Assembly: GCA_027315245.1 (NCBI GenBank)
Contig: DAHUYK010000056.1
Coordinates: forward strand, 1-54,455
Source: Vulcanimicrobiota bacterium
GTDB taxonomy: Bacteria > Vulcanimicrobiota > Vulcanimicrobiia > Vulcanimicrobiales > Vulcanimicrobiaceae
Direction of reading: 5' to 3'
Length of the DNA stretch: 54,455 bases
The first letter of the stretch is position 1. Each line of letters starts with the position of its first letter. Position numbers and translations under genes: made by a program. Shown here piece after piece: positions 11,546-21,365 of this stretch. The notes under the pieces were generated by a model, which searched no databases, had not been told where the DNA came from, and saw only the letters and a list, made by a program, of their open reading frames with translations.

Positions 11546-12433
11546 TTACCGCCACCCAAGGGTTTCCCTTGCGAAAGCCTCCAGCTCGCGCGGAGCGACG
11601 GCGCGCGCGCTCCGTTCGCTGCGAAACCAGGCGCGCTGCCGGCGTGCGTAGCGCCGCGTCTCCCGCACGAGGCTCGCCCGGAGTTCATCTCGCGTCGACC
11701 ATCCCTGTGCCCACGCGAGGGCGAGCGGATATCCCACCGCGCTCGACGCGGCCGCACGAGGGCCGACACGCTCCGCTTCCTCCACGAAGCCGGCACCGAG
11801 CATCGCATCCACCCGCGCCTCGATGCGGCAGTCCAGATCCGCAAGCGGAACGTCGAGCACGCCGTACGCGCACGCGAGACGGCGTGACCGCAGCGTCGGG
11901 GGCGATGCCGTAGGACCTTGCGTCTGCGTCATGCGCACCTCGAGCGCGCGCAGCACGCGATAGCGGTCCTGCGGATGAATTACAGCGGCACGCGGCGCGT
12001 CGAGAGCGCCGAGCCAGTCGTGCAGCACGGTAGCGGGATGCAGCGCAGCTTCACGAGCGAGACGCTCGCGCACCGCGCTGTCGCGCTCGCCGCCCAGGGC
12101 CACCCCTCCGAAGAGCGCGCGCAAGTAGAAGCCGGTTCCGCCGGCGACGATCGCGCGGCGTCCGCGGTCGTGAATCTCGTCAATCGCGGCGAGCGCGTCT
12201 TCGACGAACCGCGCAGCGGAGTACCGTTCGCACGGGTCGAGAAATGCGACGAGGTGGTGCGGCACCGCTTCCTGCTGGGCGGCGCTCGGCGCGGCCGTGC
12301 CGATCGGCATGCCGCGATAGACTTGACGCGAATCCGCCCCGACGATCTCGGCATCGAAGTGACGCGCCAACGCGATCGCCGCTTCCGTCTTCCCCGATGC
12401 CGTCGGGCCACCGAGGAGCAACACGCCATCCAT
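11546..12433 (-). CDS. miaA: tRNA dimethylallyltransferase
   Basis: LLLGGPTASGKTEAAIALA, GADSRQVYRGMPIGTA, GGTGFYLRALF. Confidence 0.97.
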   Translation of the reverse strand: MDGVLLLGGPTASGKTEAAIALARHFDAEIVGADSRQVYRGMPIGTAAPSAAQQEAVPHHLVAFLDPCERYSAARFVEDALAAIDEIHDRGRRAIVAGGTGFYLRALFGGVALGGERDSAVRERLAREAALHPATVLHDWLGALDAPRAAVIHPQDRYRVLRALEVRMTQTQGPTASPPTLRSRRLACAYGVLDVPLADLDCRIEARVDAMLGAGFVEEAERVGPRAAASSAVGYPLALAWAQGWSTRDELRASLVRETRRYARRQRAWFRSERSARAVAPRELEAFARETLGWR

Positions 12434-12443
12434 CGTTTGTCGC

Positions 12444-14105
12444 TCAGCGTTTGAAGAGCCGTGCGATCTCGGACGATGACAGACGCACCATCGTCGGACG
12501 CCCGTGCGGGCAGTGCATCGGGTTTGCGCACTCCTGCAGGCGTGCGACGAGCATCGTCATCTCCTGCGGATCGAGCCGCTCGCCCGCGACGGTTACCGAG
12601 TGACAGGCGAGGGATGCCCATATGCGTTCCTGCGCATTCCTCTGTTTTAGGTCCTCGCTCACGTCGTCGAGAAATCCCGCTATGTCGAAACCACGAGCGC
12701 CGTAGCCCGCGGGAGTTGCGATGATGCGGTATGCGCGCTCGCCGAAGGGCTCGATCTCCAGGCCTCCGTCGCGCACTGACGAGATGACCTGCTCCAGCGC
12801 GTCGCTCTGCGCCGCGTCGAGCTCGAGGACGTGCGGCACGAGCAGCGGCTCTCGCGGCGCGTCCTCTCCAGCGCGCGCGACGATCGATTCGTAGGCGATG
12901 CGTTCGTGCGCGGCATGCTGGTCGACGAGCAGCAGCGCCTCTCCGTCGGACGCGACGATATACGTGCGGTCGAGTTGACCGAGAATCCGCATCGCCGAAC
13001 TCCCGTTCTCCGGGGGCACGCCATGCGCGGCGAAGAGTGAGATCGCTTCCGACGCGCCCGCAGCAGGCTCTGGGAGCCCGGTGCCCGCGTGTTCGCTCGC
13101 CCGCATCGTCGCATGCTCGTGCAGCGTCGACGCAATACTGCGCCGGACAGCGTCGACGACTTGCGCGCCGTAACGCAGACGGACCTCGCTCTTCGTCGGA
13201 TGCACGTTCGCATCGACGCTCTCCGGAGGAAGATCGAGGAAGAGCACACCGTACGGCTGGCGCCCGAGCATCGTGAACGTTGCGTAACCGGCGGTCCAGG
13301 CGGAGGCGATCTGCGCGTTGCGTACGGCGCGCCCGTTCACGAAAAGCACCTGCAGACGCCGGTCGTTCCGGTCGTATCCGGGCGCGCTGACGAACCCGCG
13401 CAGACCGCCGCCCAGCGTGCGATCCGTTTGCATGAGCGGAATCAGGGATGCGGCCGCGTTACGGCCGAAGACCATCGCGAGACGTTCGCGCGGATCGCCG
13501 GTCGAGGGCATCACCCACACGTCTCTGCCGTCGTGCCGGAGGGCGAACGATACGCTGGGATAGGCAAGGGCAAACGTGGAGAGGAGGGTTGAAACCCGAT
13601 TGAACTCCGCATTCGGCGAACGAAGAAACTCGCGTCGCACAGGCAGTTCCGCAAAAAGGTTCGCGGCGCGCACACGAGTGCCGGCCGGGCCGGCCGCCGG
13701 TTCGACCGGCCCGATACGGTCGCCGTGAGCGCTGACGCTGGCACCCATCGCCGCGCCGGCGACGCGTGAGAGCACCTCGAGATCGCTGACCGCCGCGATA
13801 GACGCGAGACCCTCACCCCGAAAGCCGAGCGTCGCTACGGCGCCGAGCTCTCGCGCGTCGCGAAGTTTGCTCGTCGCATGCCGTTGCACCGCCAGCGCAA
13901 GCTCGCCTGACGGAATGCCGCATGCGTCGTCGATCACTTCGACGAGATCGACCCCCCCGTTCGCGAGGCTCACCGTGACGCGCTGCGCTCCCGCGTCGAC
14001 GGCATTCTCGACGAGCTCCTTCACCACCGAGGCCGGACGCTCGATCACCTCACCGGCAGCGATCTGCCCAATCGTCAGCGCGTCGAGCAGCCGAATATCA
14101 GCCAT
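12444..14105 (-). CDS. mutL: DNA mismatch repair protein MutL
   Basis: MADIRLLDALTIGQIAAGEVIERPASVVKELVENAVDAGA; C-terminal ACHSVTVAGERLDPQEM and CPHGRPT. Confidence 0.97.
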   Translation of the reverse strand: MADIRLLDALTIGQIAAGEVIERPASVVKELVENAVDAGAQRVTVSLANGGVDLVEVIDDACGIPSGELALAVQRHATSKLRDARELGAVATLGFRGEGLASIAAVSDLEVLSRVAGAAMGASVSAHGDRIGPVEPAAGPAGTRVRAANLFAELPVRREFLRSPNAEFNRVSTLLSTFALAYPSVSFALRHDGRDVWVMPSTGDPRERLAMVFGRNAAASLIPLMQTDRTLGGGLRGFVSAPGYDRNDRRLQVLFVNGRAVRNAQIASAWTAGYATFTMLGRQPYGVLFLDLPPESVDANVHPTKSEVRLRYGAQVVDAVRRSIASTLHEHATMRASEHAGTGLPEPAAGASEAISLFAAHGVPPENGSSAMRILGQLDRTYIVASDGEALLLVDQHAAHERIAYESIVARAGEDAPREPLLVPHVLELDAAQSDALEQVISSVRDGGLEIEPFGERAYRIIATPAGYGARGFDIAGFLDDVSEDLKQRNAQERIWASLACHSVTVAGERLDPQEMTMLVARLQECANPMHCPHGRPTMVRLSSSEIARLFKR

Positions 14106-16581
14106 CGGGCCGTAAGAACGACAACTGCCGCTCGGAGGCGTCGGCCTTGCGCAACGTACGGCGCAGCGGAACGTTCGCTTCGACGTCTGCGTTGCCGGCG
14201 AGCACCTGCGCGACTTCACGCGCGCGTTCGACGACCGCCTGAGGAAGGCCGGCCATGCGCGCCACCTCGATGCCGAACGACCGCGAGGAGCTTCCCGGCT
14301 GCACCTGATGCGAGAAGACCGGTGCGCCATCTCGTGCCGTGTTCTCGACTGCGGTGATGTGGTAGTTCGCAACGAGGCCCCAATGCTCGGCGAGCGCGCA
14401 CAGTTCGTGAAAGTGCGTCGCAAAGAGCACCATCGGCGCCTGCGCTTCGAGGCCAAGCAGATACTCGCAGATCGCCTGCGCGATGGAGAGCCCGTCGATC
14501 GTCCCGGTGCCGCGACCCACTTCGTCGACGAGCAAAAGAGAGCGCCGCGTGCTGCGGCGAAGAATGTGCGCGGCCTCGGTCATCTCCATATAGAACGTAG
14601 AGTGGCCGGCGGCCAAGTCATCTCCCGCGCCGATGCGAGTGAAGATCCGGTCGACGATCCCGAGCTCCATGGCTTTAGCGGGCACGAACGACCCGATCTG
14701 CGCCATGATAACGAGCAGCCCCGTCTGACGGAGATACGTCGACTTGCCGCCCATGTTCGGGCCGGTGAGCAAGATGAATCGTTGATCTGCGGCGCGCATC
14801 TGCAGGTCGTTCGGTACGAAGTTCGCGTGCAGGATGCTCTCCATGACGGGATGGCGCCCGCTCTCGATCGCGATCGTGCTCGCGTCGACGAACGCCGGCG
14901 CCACGTACCCCCGCTCCGCGGCGCACTGCGCGAGCGAACCCAGCACGTCGATCTCGGCGAGCGCGTGTCCGGCGTCGAGCAGCGCTTGCGCTTGACGGGC
15001 GACCCGATCGCACAGCGCCTCGTACAACCGCTGTTCGATGCGCTCTTGGCGCGACTGAGCGGTCGAGATCGCCAGCTCGAGCTCTTTGAGCTCGGGCGTG
15101 ATGTAGCGTTCGCCGTTTGTAAGCGTCTGTTTCCGGACGTATTCGGGCGGAAGCGCTCCCCCGTACGAGCGGCTGATCTCGATCGCGTACCCAAAGGGGC
15201 TTGCGTACTTCACTTTGAGCGTCTTGATGCCGGTGCGCTCTCGTTCGCGTTCCTCCAGCTCCGCGAGCTTCGTTCTCGCTCCCAGACGCAGGTCGATGCA
15301 CTCGGCCAACTCGGCATCGGCTTGCGGACGTATGACGCCTCCCGCCGCGGCGTTCAACGACGGTTCGTCGACGAGCGACGTCTGCAGGTCGGCCAAGAGC
15401 GCGTCAAAACCGGCGAACGCTGCCGCCCGCACCGCAAACGCCTCGGGAAGCGCTCCGCGCAGGGCAGGTAACAGTTCGAGGGTCCGCCGTAACGAGACGA
15501 GATCGCGCGGCGTTGCGCGTCCGAAGGCTGCGCGCTGTGCGATCCGTTCGAGATCGAAACAGCCTCGCAGCAGCTCGCGCAGTGTTTCGCGCCGGGAGTG
15601 CTCGCGCAAGAGCAGAGCCACGGCTTCTTGCCGCAGCGCGATCGCATCCGCGTCGACGAGCGGCGCCAGAATCCAGCGAGCGAGCATGCGCGATCCCATC
15701 GCGGTCGCGCAGCAGTCCAAGGTTGCGAGCAGCGTCGCGCGTGGGTTCTCACCTTGCGCCTTGGTCAGCTCCAAGTTCTTGCGCGTCGCCGGGTCGAGCG
15801 AAAGGAAGCTGCGCGAGCGGTAGAGCTGCGGCCGCAACGCAAGCGCCGTGGCGAGCGCAGTTCGACGCACGAAGGCACCGAGCGCGTCGATTGCACGATG
15901 CACGGCGGTCGACTCGTCGTACGAGAAGCCGTCGAAGGCGCCGCGCTCGCGCTGCTCGACGAGCCCCAGCACGGGCGACGCGAGGCGCGCGCCGAGATCT
16001 TCGGCCGTCGACGAGAGCGTCGCTCTCAGGTCAGCGGGGAGGTCTGCGACGATCTCCGTCGGCACGATCCGCGTCAGCTCCGCAACCGCTTCGTCATAAG
16101 CGTGTTCGTCGCCGAACGCCGTTGCCGCGCAGTAGCCGGTCGAAACGTCGGCATACGCGATCGCAAATGCACCCCCGACCGATGCGACGGCGGCCAAATA
16201 GTTGTTGCTCTTCCCGTCGAGAAACTGCTCTTCGACCAAGGTGCCGGGCGTGACGATTCGCGTCACGTCACGCGCGACCAGTCTGTTCGGTTGCGGCGCT
16301 TCGAGCTGATCTGCGAGCGCCACGACGAAGCGCTGTGCGACGAGCTTGCCGAGATACTGCGCGAGGGCATGATGCGGGACGCCGGCCATCGCGACGCGCC
16401 GCCCGCCGCCGGCCTCTTTGCTCGTCAACGCTATCTGCAACGCGCGTGAAACGGTCTCGGCGTCTTCTCCGTACGCCTCGTAGAAGTCGCCGACTCGCGA
16501 GAGGAGCAGCGCCTCCGGGTTGCGCGCCTTCATGCCGAAGTACTGCTCGAGCATCGGCGGATACTTGCGTGCCTGGCTCAT
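14098..16581 (-). CDS. mutS: DNA mismatch repair protein MutS
   Basis: PPMLEQYFGMKARNPEALLLSRVGDFYEAYGEDA, TGPNMGGKSTYLRQ, LLVDEVGRGTGTIDGLSIA. Confidence 0.98.
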   Translation of the reverse strand: MSQARKYPPMLEQYFGMKARNPEALLLSRVGDFYEAYGEDAETVSRALQIALTSKEAGGGRRVAMAGVPHHALAQYLGKLVAQRFVVALADQLEAPQPNRLVARDVTRIVTPGTLVEEQFLDGKSNNYLAAVASVGGAFAIAYADVSTGYCAATAFGDEHAYDEAVAELTRIVPTEIVADLPADLRATLSSTAEDLGARLASPVLGLVEQRERGAFDGFSYDESTAVHRAIDALGAFVRRTALATALALRPQLYRSRSFLSLDPATRKNLELTKAQGENPRATLLATLDCCATAMGSRMLARWILAPLVDADAIALRQEAVALLLREHSRRETLRELLRGCFDLERIAQRAAFGRATPRDLVSLRRTLELLPALRGALPEAFAVRAAAFAGFDALLADLQTSLVDEPSLNAAAGGVIRPQADAELAECIDLRLGARTKLAELEERERERTGIKTLKVKYASPFGYAIEISRSYGGALPPEYVRKQTLTNGERYITPELKELELAISTAQSRQERIEQRLYEALCDRVARQAQALLDAGHALAEIDVLGSLAQCAAERGYVAPAFVDASTIAIESGRHPVMESILHANFVPNDLQMRAADQRFILLTGPNMGGKSTYLRQTGLLVIMAQIGSFVPAKAMELGIVDRIFTRIGAGDDLAAGHSTFYMEMTEAAHILRRSTRRSLLLVDEVGRGTGTIDGLSIAQAICEYLLGLEAQAPMVLFATHFHELCALAEHWGLVANYHITAVENTARDGAPVFSHQVQPGSSSRSFGIEVARMAGLPQAVVERAREVAQVLAGNADVEANVPLRRTLRKADASERQLSFLRPDG

Positions 16582-16594
16582 ACCGCCGGGTGCC

Positions 16595-18007
16595 TCATCC
16601 GGCGATCAAGTCGATTGCCGGCGCCTCAACCGCGATGCCCTCGTCTGCAATGCCTGCCGCGCGCCGTACGATTCGACCACGGCAGCCCCAGAGGCGGCCC
16701 TCCTCGACGAGCACGTCGAGCCAGGGCGTTCCGGCGTAGCGCGCTTCATCAAAGCCCGGCGGCTTCGGAGCGATGAGCGTGACGTTCTCGCCCGACTTCG
16801 CGGTGAGCATCGTCGGGTCACGCTTCGACGTTCCGACGACGAGCCCGCGAACGACGGTGTCGACCTTGCTCGTATGATAGGCGGAGGTTGCGGCATTCTG
16901 CGCATCGACGAGGCGCCGGAACCGCTCGGCAACGATGTTCCGATCGACGGACTTCCACTGTGCGGCGGGCGTACCGCGCCGCGGCGAGTACATGAACGTG
17001 AACGCATTGGCGAAGACGTTGCTGCGCACCATCGTAAGGGTGTGCTCGAAGTCCTCGTCGGTCTCACCGGGAAAGCCAACGATGACGTCGGTCGTGATCG
17101 CCCAGTTCGGTAAGTAGCGATGAATCCACCCGACGCGCTCCTCGAACTGCGCGCGCGTGTACTTGCGATTCATGCGGCGCAGCATCGCGTCGCTGCCGGA
17201 CTGCAGAGGCAGATGGATGCGCGGGCTCATGGCTGGAACCGCTGCCAGCCGCCGGATCGAGGCCTCGCTGAAGTCTTTCGGGTGAGGCGAGATAAAGCTC
17301 AGCCGTTCGGGGCCGCAAAGCGAAGCGCAGAGCTCTGCGAAATCCGCGCCAGTCCCCGCGTCGCGCCATGCGTTCACCGTCTGTCCGACGAGCACGATCT
17401 CACGCGCGCCGGCCTGCACGTGTGCGCGCACCTCGTCGGCGATCTCCTTCGCGGGACGATGGTCGAACCGGCCGCGTACGTGAGGAACGATGCAGAAGGT
17501 GCAGTAGTACGAGCAGCCGCGCTGAACGGTGACGAACGCGCGAAGATGCGAAAAGGCGCCCGCGATGCCATCCGGAGTGCCCCCGAACGGCTCTGTGAGG
17601 ACGTCGTCGCCGGCGAGGCGCTCGTCGCCGATCGCTGCAACGTCGTCGTACTCCGTGCGCCAGGCGTCGAGCCGGTCTCCCAGCGCGACGAGCTCCTTCG
17701 TACCGAACACTGCGTCGACGTGCGGCGCGACGCCTCGCATCCGATCGCGATCCTGTTCCGCCAGGCAGCCGGTGACGACGAGGCGCACCGCCGGATCGCG
17801 CGCCTTGAGCAGCTTGAAATGGTGCATGCGTCCGTACGCGCGCCGCTCGGCGTTATCCCGAACCGTGCAGGTGTTGATGATGACGACGTTCGCCTCTTCG
17901 GGACGGTGCGCCATCGCATAGCCGGCAGCAACGGCTCGATCCGCAATATACTGCGAATCGGCTTCATTCATCTGGCAGCCGAACGTCTCGATGTAAATGC
18001 GCGCCAT
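16595..18007 (-). CDS. miaB: tRNA-2-methylthio-N6-dimethylallyladenosine synthase
   Basis: IETFGCQMNEADSQYI, CSYYCTFCIVPHVRG radical-SAM cluster, C-terminal TRAM-like region. Confidence 0.95.
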   Translation of the reverse strand: MARIYIETFGCQMNEADSQYIADRAVAAGYAMAHRPEEANVVIINTCTVRDNAERRAYGRMHHFKLLKARDPAVRLVVTGCLAEQDRDRMRGVAPHVDAVFGTKELVALGDRLDAWRTEYDDVAAIGDERLAGDDVLTEPFGGTPDGIAGAFSHLRAFVTVQRGCSYYCTFCIVPHVRGRFDHRPAKEIADEVRAHVQAGAREIVLVGQTVNAWRDAGTGADFAELCASLCGPERLSFISPHPKDFSEASIRRLAAVPAMSPRIHLPLQSGSDAMLRRMNRKYTRAQFEERVGWIHRYLPNWAITTDVIVGFPGETDEDFEHTLTMVRSNVFANAFTFMYSPRRGTPAAQWKSVDRNIVAERFRRLVDAQNAATSAYHTSKVDTVVRGLVVGTSKRDPTMLTAKSGENVTLIAPKPPGFDEARYAGTPWLDVLVEEGRLWGCRGRIVRRAAGIADEGIAVEAPAIDLIAG

Positions 18008-18054
18008 AACGTTGCTTGCGGGAGTGCATTTGCCGCTGTAGAAGGCTTCTCCCC

Positions 18055-19413
18055 GTGTTCCAGCCGGCAACCGTCGCGATCGTCGGCCGCCCGAACGTCG
18101 GGAAGAGCGCGCTCTTCAATCGCCTGGTCGGCCGCCGGCTCGCTATCGTCGAAGCGACGGCGGGCGTCACGCGCGATCGCCTGTACGCACTCGCCGAGTG
18201 GCGCGGCAGGCAGTTTACGCTCGTCGACACGGCAGGCATCGATCCCGACGCAGACCGCGACCGCCCGGAGGGTGAGATCGCCTTCGCAACGAGCCGTCAA
18301 GCCGAAGCGGCGGCGCAGCAGGCCGACCTCGTCCTCTTCGTCGTCGATGCGAGCGACGGGCGGCACGCGCTCGACGAAGAGGTCGCGAGGATCTTGCGCG
18401 CAACGCGCCGGCCGGTCGTTCTCGTCGCCAACAAGAGCGAATCGCCCGCGGCCGCGGCCTCGGTATACGCCGAGTTCGCCGCCCTCGGCTTCGCCGGGCC
18501 GATCGCCGTCTCTGCGATCCACGGTGAAGGAACGGGCGATCTGCTCGACCGCGTCGTCGAGGCGCTTCCCGACTCGGAAGAGGCCGCGGGTGACGCCGAA
18601 CAACTCGCGATTGCGCTCGTCGGGCGGCCGAACGTCGGCAAGAGTTCGCTGCTCAATGCCCTGCTCGGCGAGGAGCGCGCGCTCGTGTCCGACGTGCCGG
18701 GAACGACGCGCGACGCCGTCGACACGATTCTGCGGCGGCGCGACGCGACGCTTCGGCTGATCGATACCGCGGGCGTCCGCAAGAAGCCCGAGGCGCACGG
18801 CGCGATCGAGTATTACGCCGCCTTGCGGTCGATCTCAGCCATTGCGCGCTGCGACATCGCATTGCTCCTCTTCGATGCAACGGCGGGCGTTACCGCGCAA
18901 GACCGGCGCCTCGCAGGGATCGTCATCGAAGAACGCAAGGGGCTTATTCTCGTGGGAAACAAGTGGGATCTCGCACGAGAGCAAGGCGGCGACTTCAGCC
19001 AAGGTGAGCTGGCGAACGCGATTCACGATCTGCTCCCGTTCGCACGCTTCGCTCCGATCACGTTCCTATCGGCGAAGACGCACCGCCGCCTCGGAAGCCT
19101 CATGCCGCTCGTCGAGCAGGTTGCCGCCAATCTCGATCGCCGCGTCCCGACGCCCGCCCTCAACACCGTCGTGCGCGACGCCGTGCTCGCCCATCCCGCG
19201 CCGGCGATAGGAGGGCGCATGCTCCGTGTCTACTATGCGTCGCAACCGCAGACGCATCCGCCCCTCTTCGTCTTTCACTGTAACGATCCGGCGCTCGTGC
19301 AGCCTGCGTACGAGCGCTATTTGGAGAACGTCCTGCGCAGGAACTTCGAGTTCGCGGGGGTTCCGCTGTCGTTTCAGTTTCGGCCCCGCCGCAGCGAGGA
19401 GGCAGTCGCATGA
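18055..19413 (+). CDS. der: Ribosome biogenesis GTPase Der (EngA)
   Basis: Two G domains: VAIVGRPNVGKSALFNRLVG and ALVGRPNVGKSSLLNALLGE, plus KH-like C-terminus; GTG start. Confidence 0.97.
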   Translation: MFQPATVAIVGRPNVGKSALFNRLVGRRLAIVEATAGVTRDRLYALAEWRGRQFTLVDTAGIDPDADRDRPEGEIAFATSRQAEAAAQQADLVLFVVDASDGRHALDEEVARILRATRRPVVLVANKSESPAAAASVYAEFAALGFAGPIAVSAIHGEGTGDLLDRVVEALPDSEEAAGDAEQLAIALVGRPNVGKSSLLNALLGEERALVSDVPGTTRDAVDTILRRRDATLRLIDTAGVRKKPEAHGAIEYYAALRSISAIARCDIALLLFDATAGVTAQDRRLAGIVIEERKGLILVGNKWDLAREQGGDFSQGELANAIHDLLPFARFAPITFLSAKTHRRLGSLMPLVEQVAANLDRRVPTPALNTVVRDAVLAHPAPAIGGRMLRVYYASQPQTHPPLFVFHCNDPALVQPAYERYLENVLRRNFEFAGVPLSFQFRPRRSEEAVA

Positions 19414-20024
19414 CCATCTTCCTTATCGCGATCGGCTCGTTTGCGATCGGTTCGATCCCGTTCGGATACCTCGTCGGACGTTTTGCGTACCGTAAGGACA
19501 TCCGCGAACATGGGTCGGGCAACATCGGCGCGATGAACGCGCTGCGCTCGCTCGGCAAGAAGGGCGCGGCTGCGGTGCTCGTGCTCGATGCGGCGAAGGG
19601 TTTTGCACCGACGCTCTACGTCGCGGCGCACGGCTACGGGGATGCTGCTGCACCGGCCGCCGCGGCCGCCGCCGTCCTGGGCCACTGTTTCTCGCCTTGG
19701 CTCGCCGGCCGCGGCGGCAAAGGCGTTGCAACGTCGTTCGGCGCGCTCTTCGCCTTGAATGCGTACGCCGGCACGATCGCGGTGCTCGGGTGGATCGCCG
19801 GCGCTCTCGCAACACAGTACTCTTCCGTCGGCTCACTCTTCGGAAGCCTTCTTGCCCCCGTCGCGCTCTACGTCTTCTCGTACGGCTCTCTCGGCCAGAC
19901 GCTGTACGGCGTTTTCGCGCTGCTCGTCGTCGCGTACACGCATCGCGAGAACATCTTGCGCCTGCGGGAAGGAACGGAGAACCCTATCCGCCTATCAGGC
20001 GGCAAGCATGATTTCGTCGAATGA
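19410..20024 (+). CDS. plsY: Glycerol-3-phosphate acyltransferase PlsY
   Basis: [49 protein letters not shown]. Confidence 0.96.
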   Translation: MTIFLIAIGSFAIGSIPFGYLVGRFAYRKDIREHGSGNIGAMNALRSLGKKGAAAVLVLDAAKGFAPTLYVAAHGYGDAAAPAAAAAAVLGHCFSPWLAGRGGKGVATSFGALFALNAYAGTIAVLGWIAGALATQYSSVGSLFGSLLAPVALYVFSYGSLGQTLYGVFALLVVAYTHRENILRLREGTENPIRLSGGKHDFVE

Positions 20025-20565
20025 TCTGCGCAACGGCGTCACCATCGTCGTCGACGGCCACCTTGGGACCGTCATCGAGTTCCTTCACGTCAAGCCCGGC
20101 AAGGGCTCGGCATTCGTCCGCACGCGGCTGAAAAACGTCAAAACCGGAACGACGCTCGAGCGCACCTTTCGGGCAGGTGAAAAGCTTGAACGCGCGACGG
20201 TCGACAACCGCGAGATGCAGATGCTCTACAACGACGGCGACGGATTCCATTTCATGGACCAGGAGTCATTCGAGAACATCACGTTGCAGCGCGATCTCAT
20301 CGGGGGCCCGGCTGACTTCCTCAAGGACGGCATGGTCGTCGAGGTACAGTTTCACGACGGCGTGCCGATCGGGGTCGACTTGCCGGCCCACGTCGAGCTG
20401 AAGGTCGTTGAAACCGACCCCGGATTTCGTGGCGACACTGCGACGAACGTCACGAAGCCCGCAAAACTCGAAACCGGAACGACCGTGCAAGTGCCGCTCT
20501 TCATCGAGACGGGGAACGTCATCCGCATCGACACGCGCGACCGTCGCTACATCGGCCGCGTCTAG
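20008..20565 (+). CDS. efp: Translation elongation factor P
   Basis: [20 protein letters not shown]-terminal [29 protein letters not shown]; overlaps the plsY 3' end. Confidence 0.97.
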   Translation: MISSNDLRNGVTIVVDGHLGTVIEFLHVKPGKGSAFVRTRLKNVKTGTTLERTFRAGEKLERATVDNREMQMLYNDGDGFHFMDQESFENITLQRDLIGGPADFLKDGMVVEVQFHDGVPIGVDLPAHVELKVVETDPGFRGDTATNVTKPAKLETGTTVQVPLFIETGNVIRIDTRDRRYIGRV

Positions 20566-20587
20566 CGTCCCGAGTTAGGACGCTGCG

Positions 20588-21361
20588 GTGACGACCGCTG
20601 TCGAGCTCTTCGTGACCGCCTTCTTGGCGAGCATCTTCGGTTCGATGGTCGGGCTGGGCGGCGGATTCATCCTCGTACCCGCTCTACGGCTCTTCTTCGG
20701 GCTCGCACCGGCGCAAGCAGCTGGGACGGCGCTCGTGCTCGTCGTCGCCAACAGCGGGAGCGGCGCGACGACCTATCTCTTGCAGCGGCGCGTCCATGTG
20801 CGCGTCGGACTCACGCTCGCGGCGGCGGGATGGCCCGGCAGCATCGCGGGCGCGCTGCTCGCGAGGCGCATCTCGGCTCCCCTCTTCGATGGACTCCTCG
20901 CCGTCTTGCTCGTCGCCGTCGCGGTCGACATGCTCCTGCGGCGCGCCAAGCACGTTGCTGGGCGCGAGGATCCGCAAGGCGAAGTGCACGCACTGCGCGG
21001 CATGCCGTGGGGCATCGCGATGCTCCTTGGCTTCACCGTCGGCCTCGTATCGAGTCTCTTCGGCATCGGCGGCGGCGTCGTTCTCGTTCCGACTCTGCTC
21101 TACTTTTCCGATCTTCCCGCGCATGCGATTCGTGCGACGTCGCACTTCGGCATCGTGCTCACCTCACCGGTCGGCCTCGTCGCGCATGCGTTTCAACACG
21201 ACATCATCGTGCGGGACATCATTCCGCTCGTCATCGGAGGGCTCTGCGGCGGTCCGATCGGAGCACGGCTCTCGCTGCGGCTAAAGTCGCGCCAGCTGCT
21301 CGTCTTCGTCGCTTTGGCGCTCGCCATCGGCGCCGTCTCCCTCGTGTTGCGTCACGTCTAA
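20588..21361 (+). CDS. Sulfite exporter TauE/SafE family permease
   Basis: GSMVGLGGGFILVPAL and GIGGGVVLVPTLLYF repeats, multiple TM segments. Confidence 0.9.
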   Translation: MTTAVELFVTAFLASIFGSMVGLGGGFILVPALRLFFGLAPAQAAGTALVLVVANSGSGATTYLLQRRVHVRVGLTLAAAGWPGSIAGALLARRISAPLFDGLLAVLLVAVAVDMLLRRAKHVAGREDPQGEVHALRGMPWGIAMLLGFTVGLVSSLFGIGGGVVLVPTLLYFSDLPAHAIRATSHFGIVLTSPVGLVAHAFQHDIIVRDIIPLVIGGLCGGPIGARLSLRLKSRQLLVFVALALAIGAVSLVLRHV

Positions 21362-21365
21362 CCGG

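Noticed and set aside
14308-15471. 387-aa + strand ORF within mutS, and similar ORFs antisense to dapF/radical SAM (10093-11046)
   Set aside because: Opposite-strand shadows of strongly supported genes.
17120-18760. 546-aa + strand ORF covering miaB and the 5' part of der
   Set aside because: Antisense to miaB and out of frame with der; no recognisable motif.
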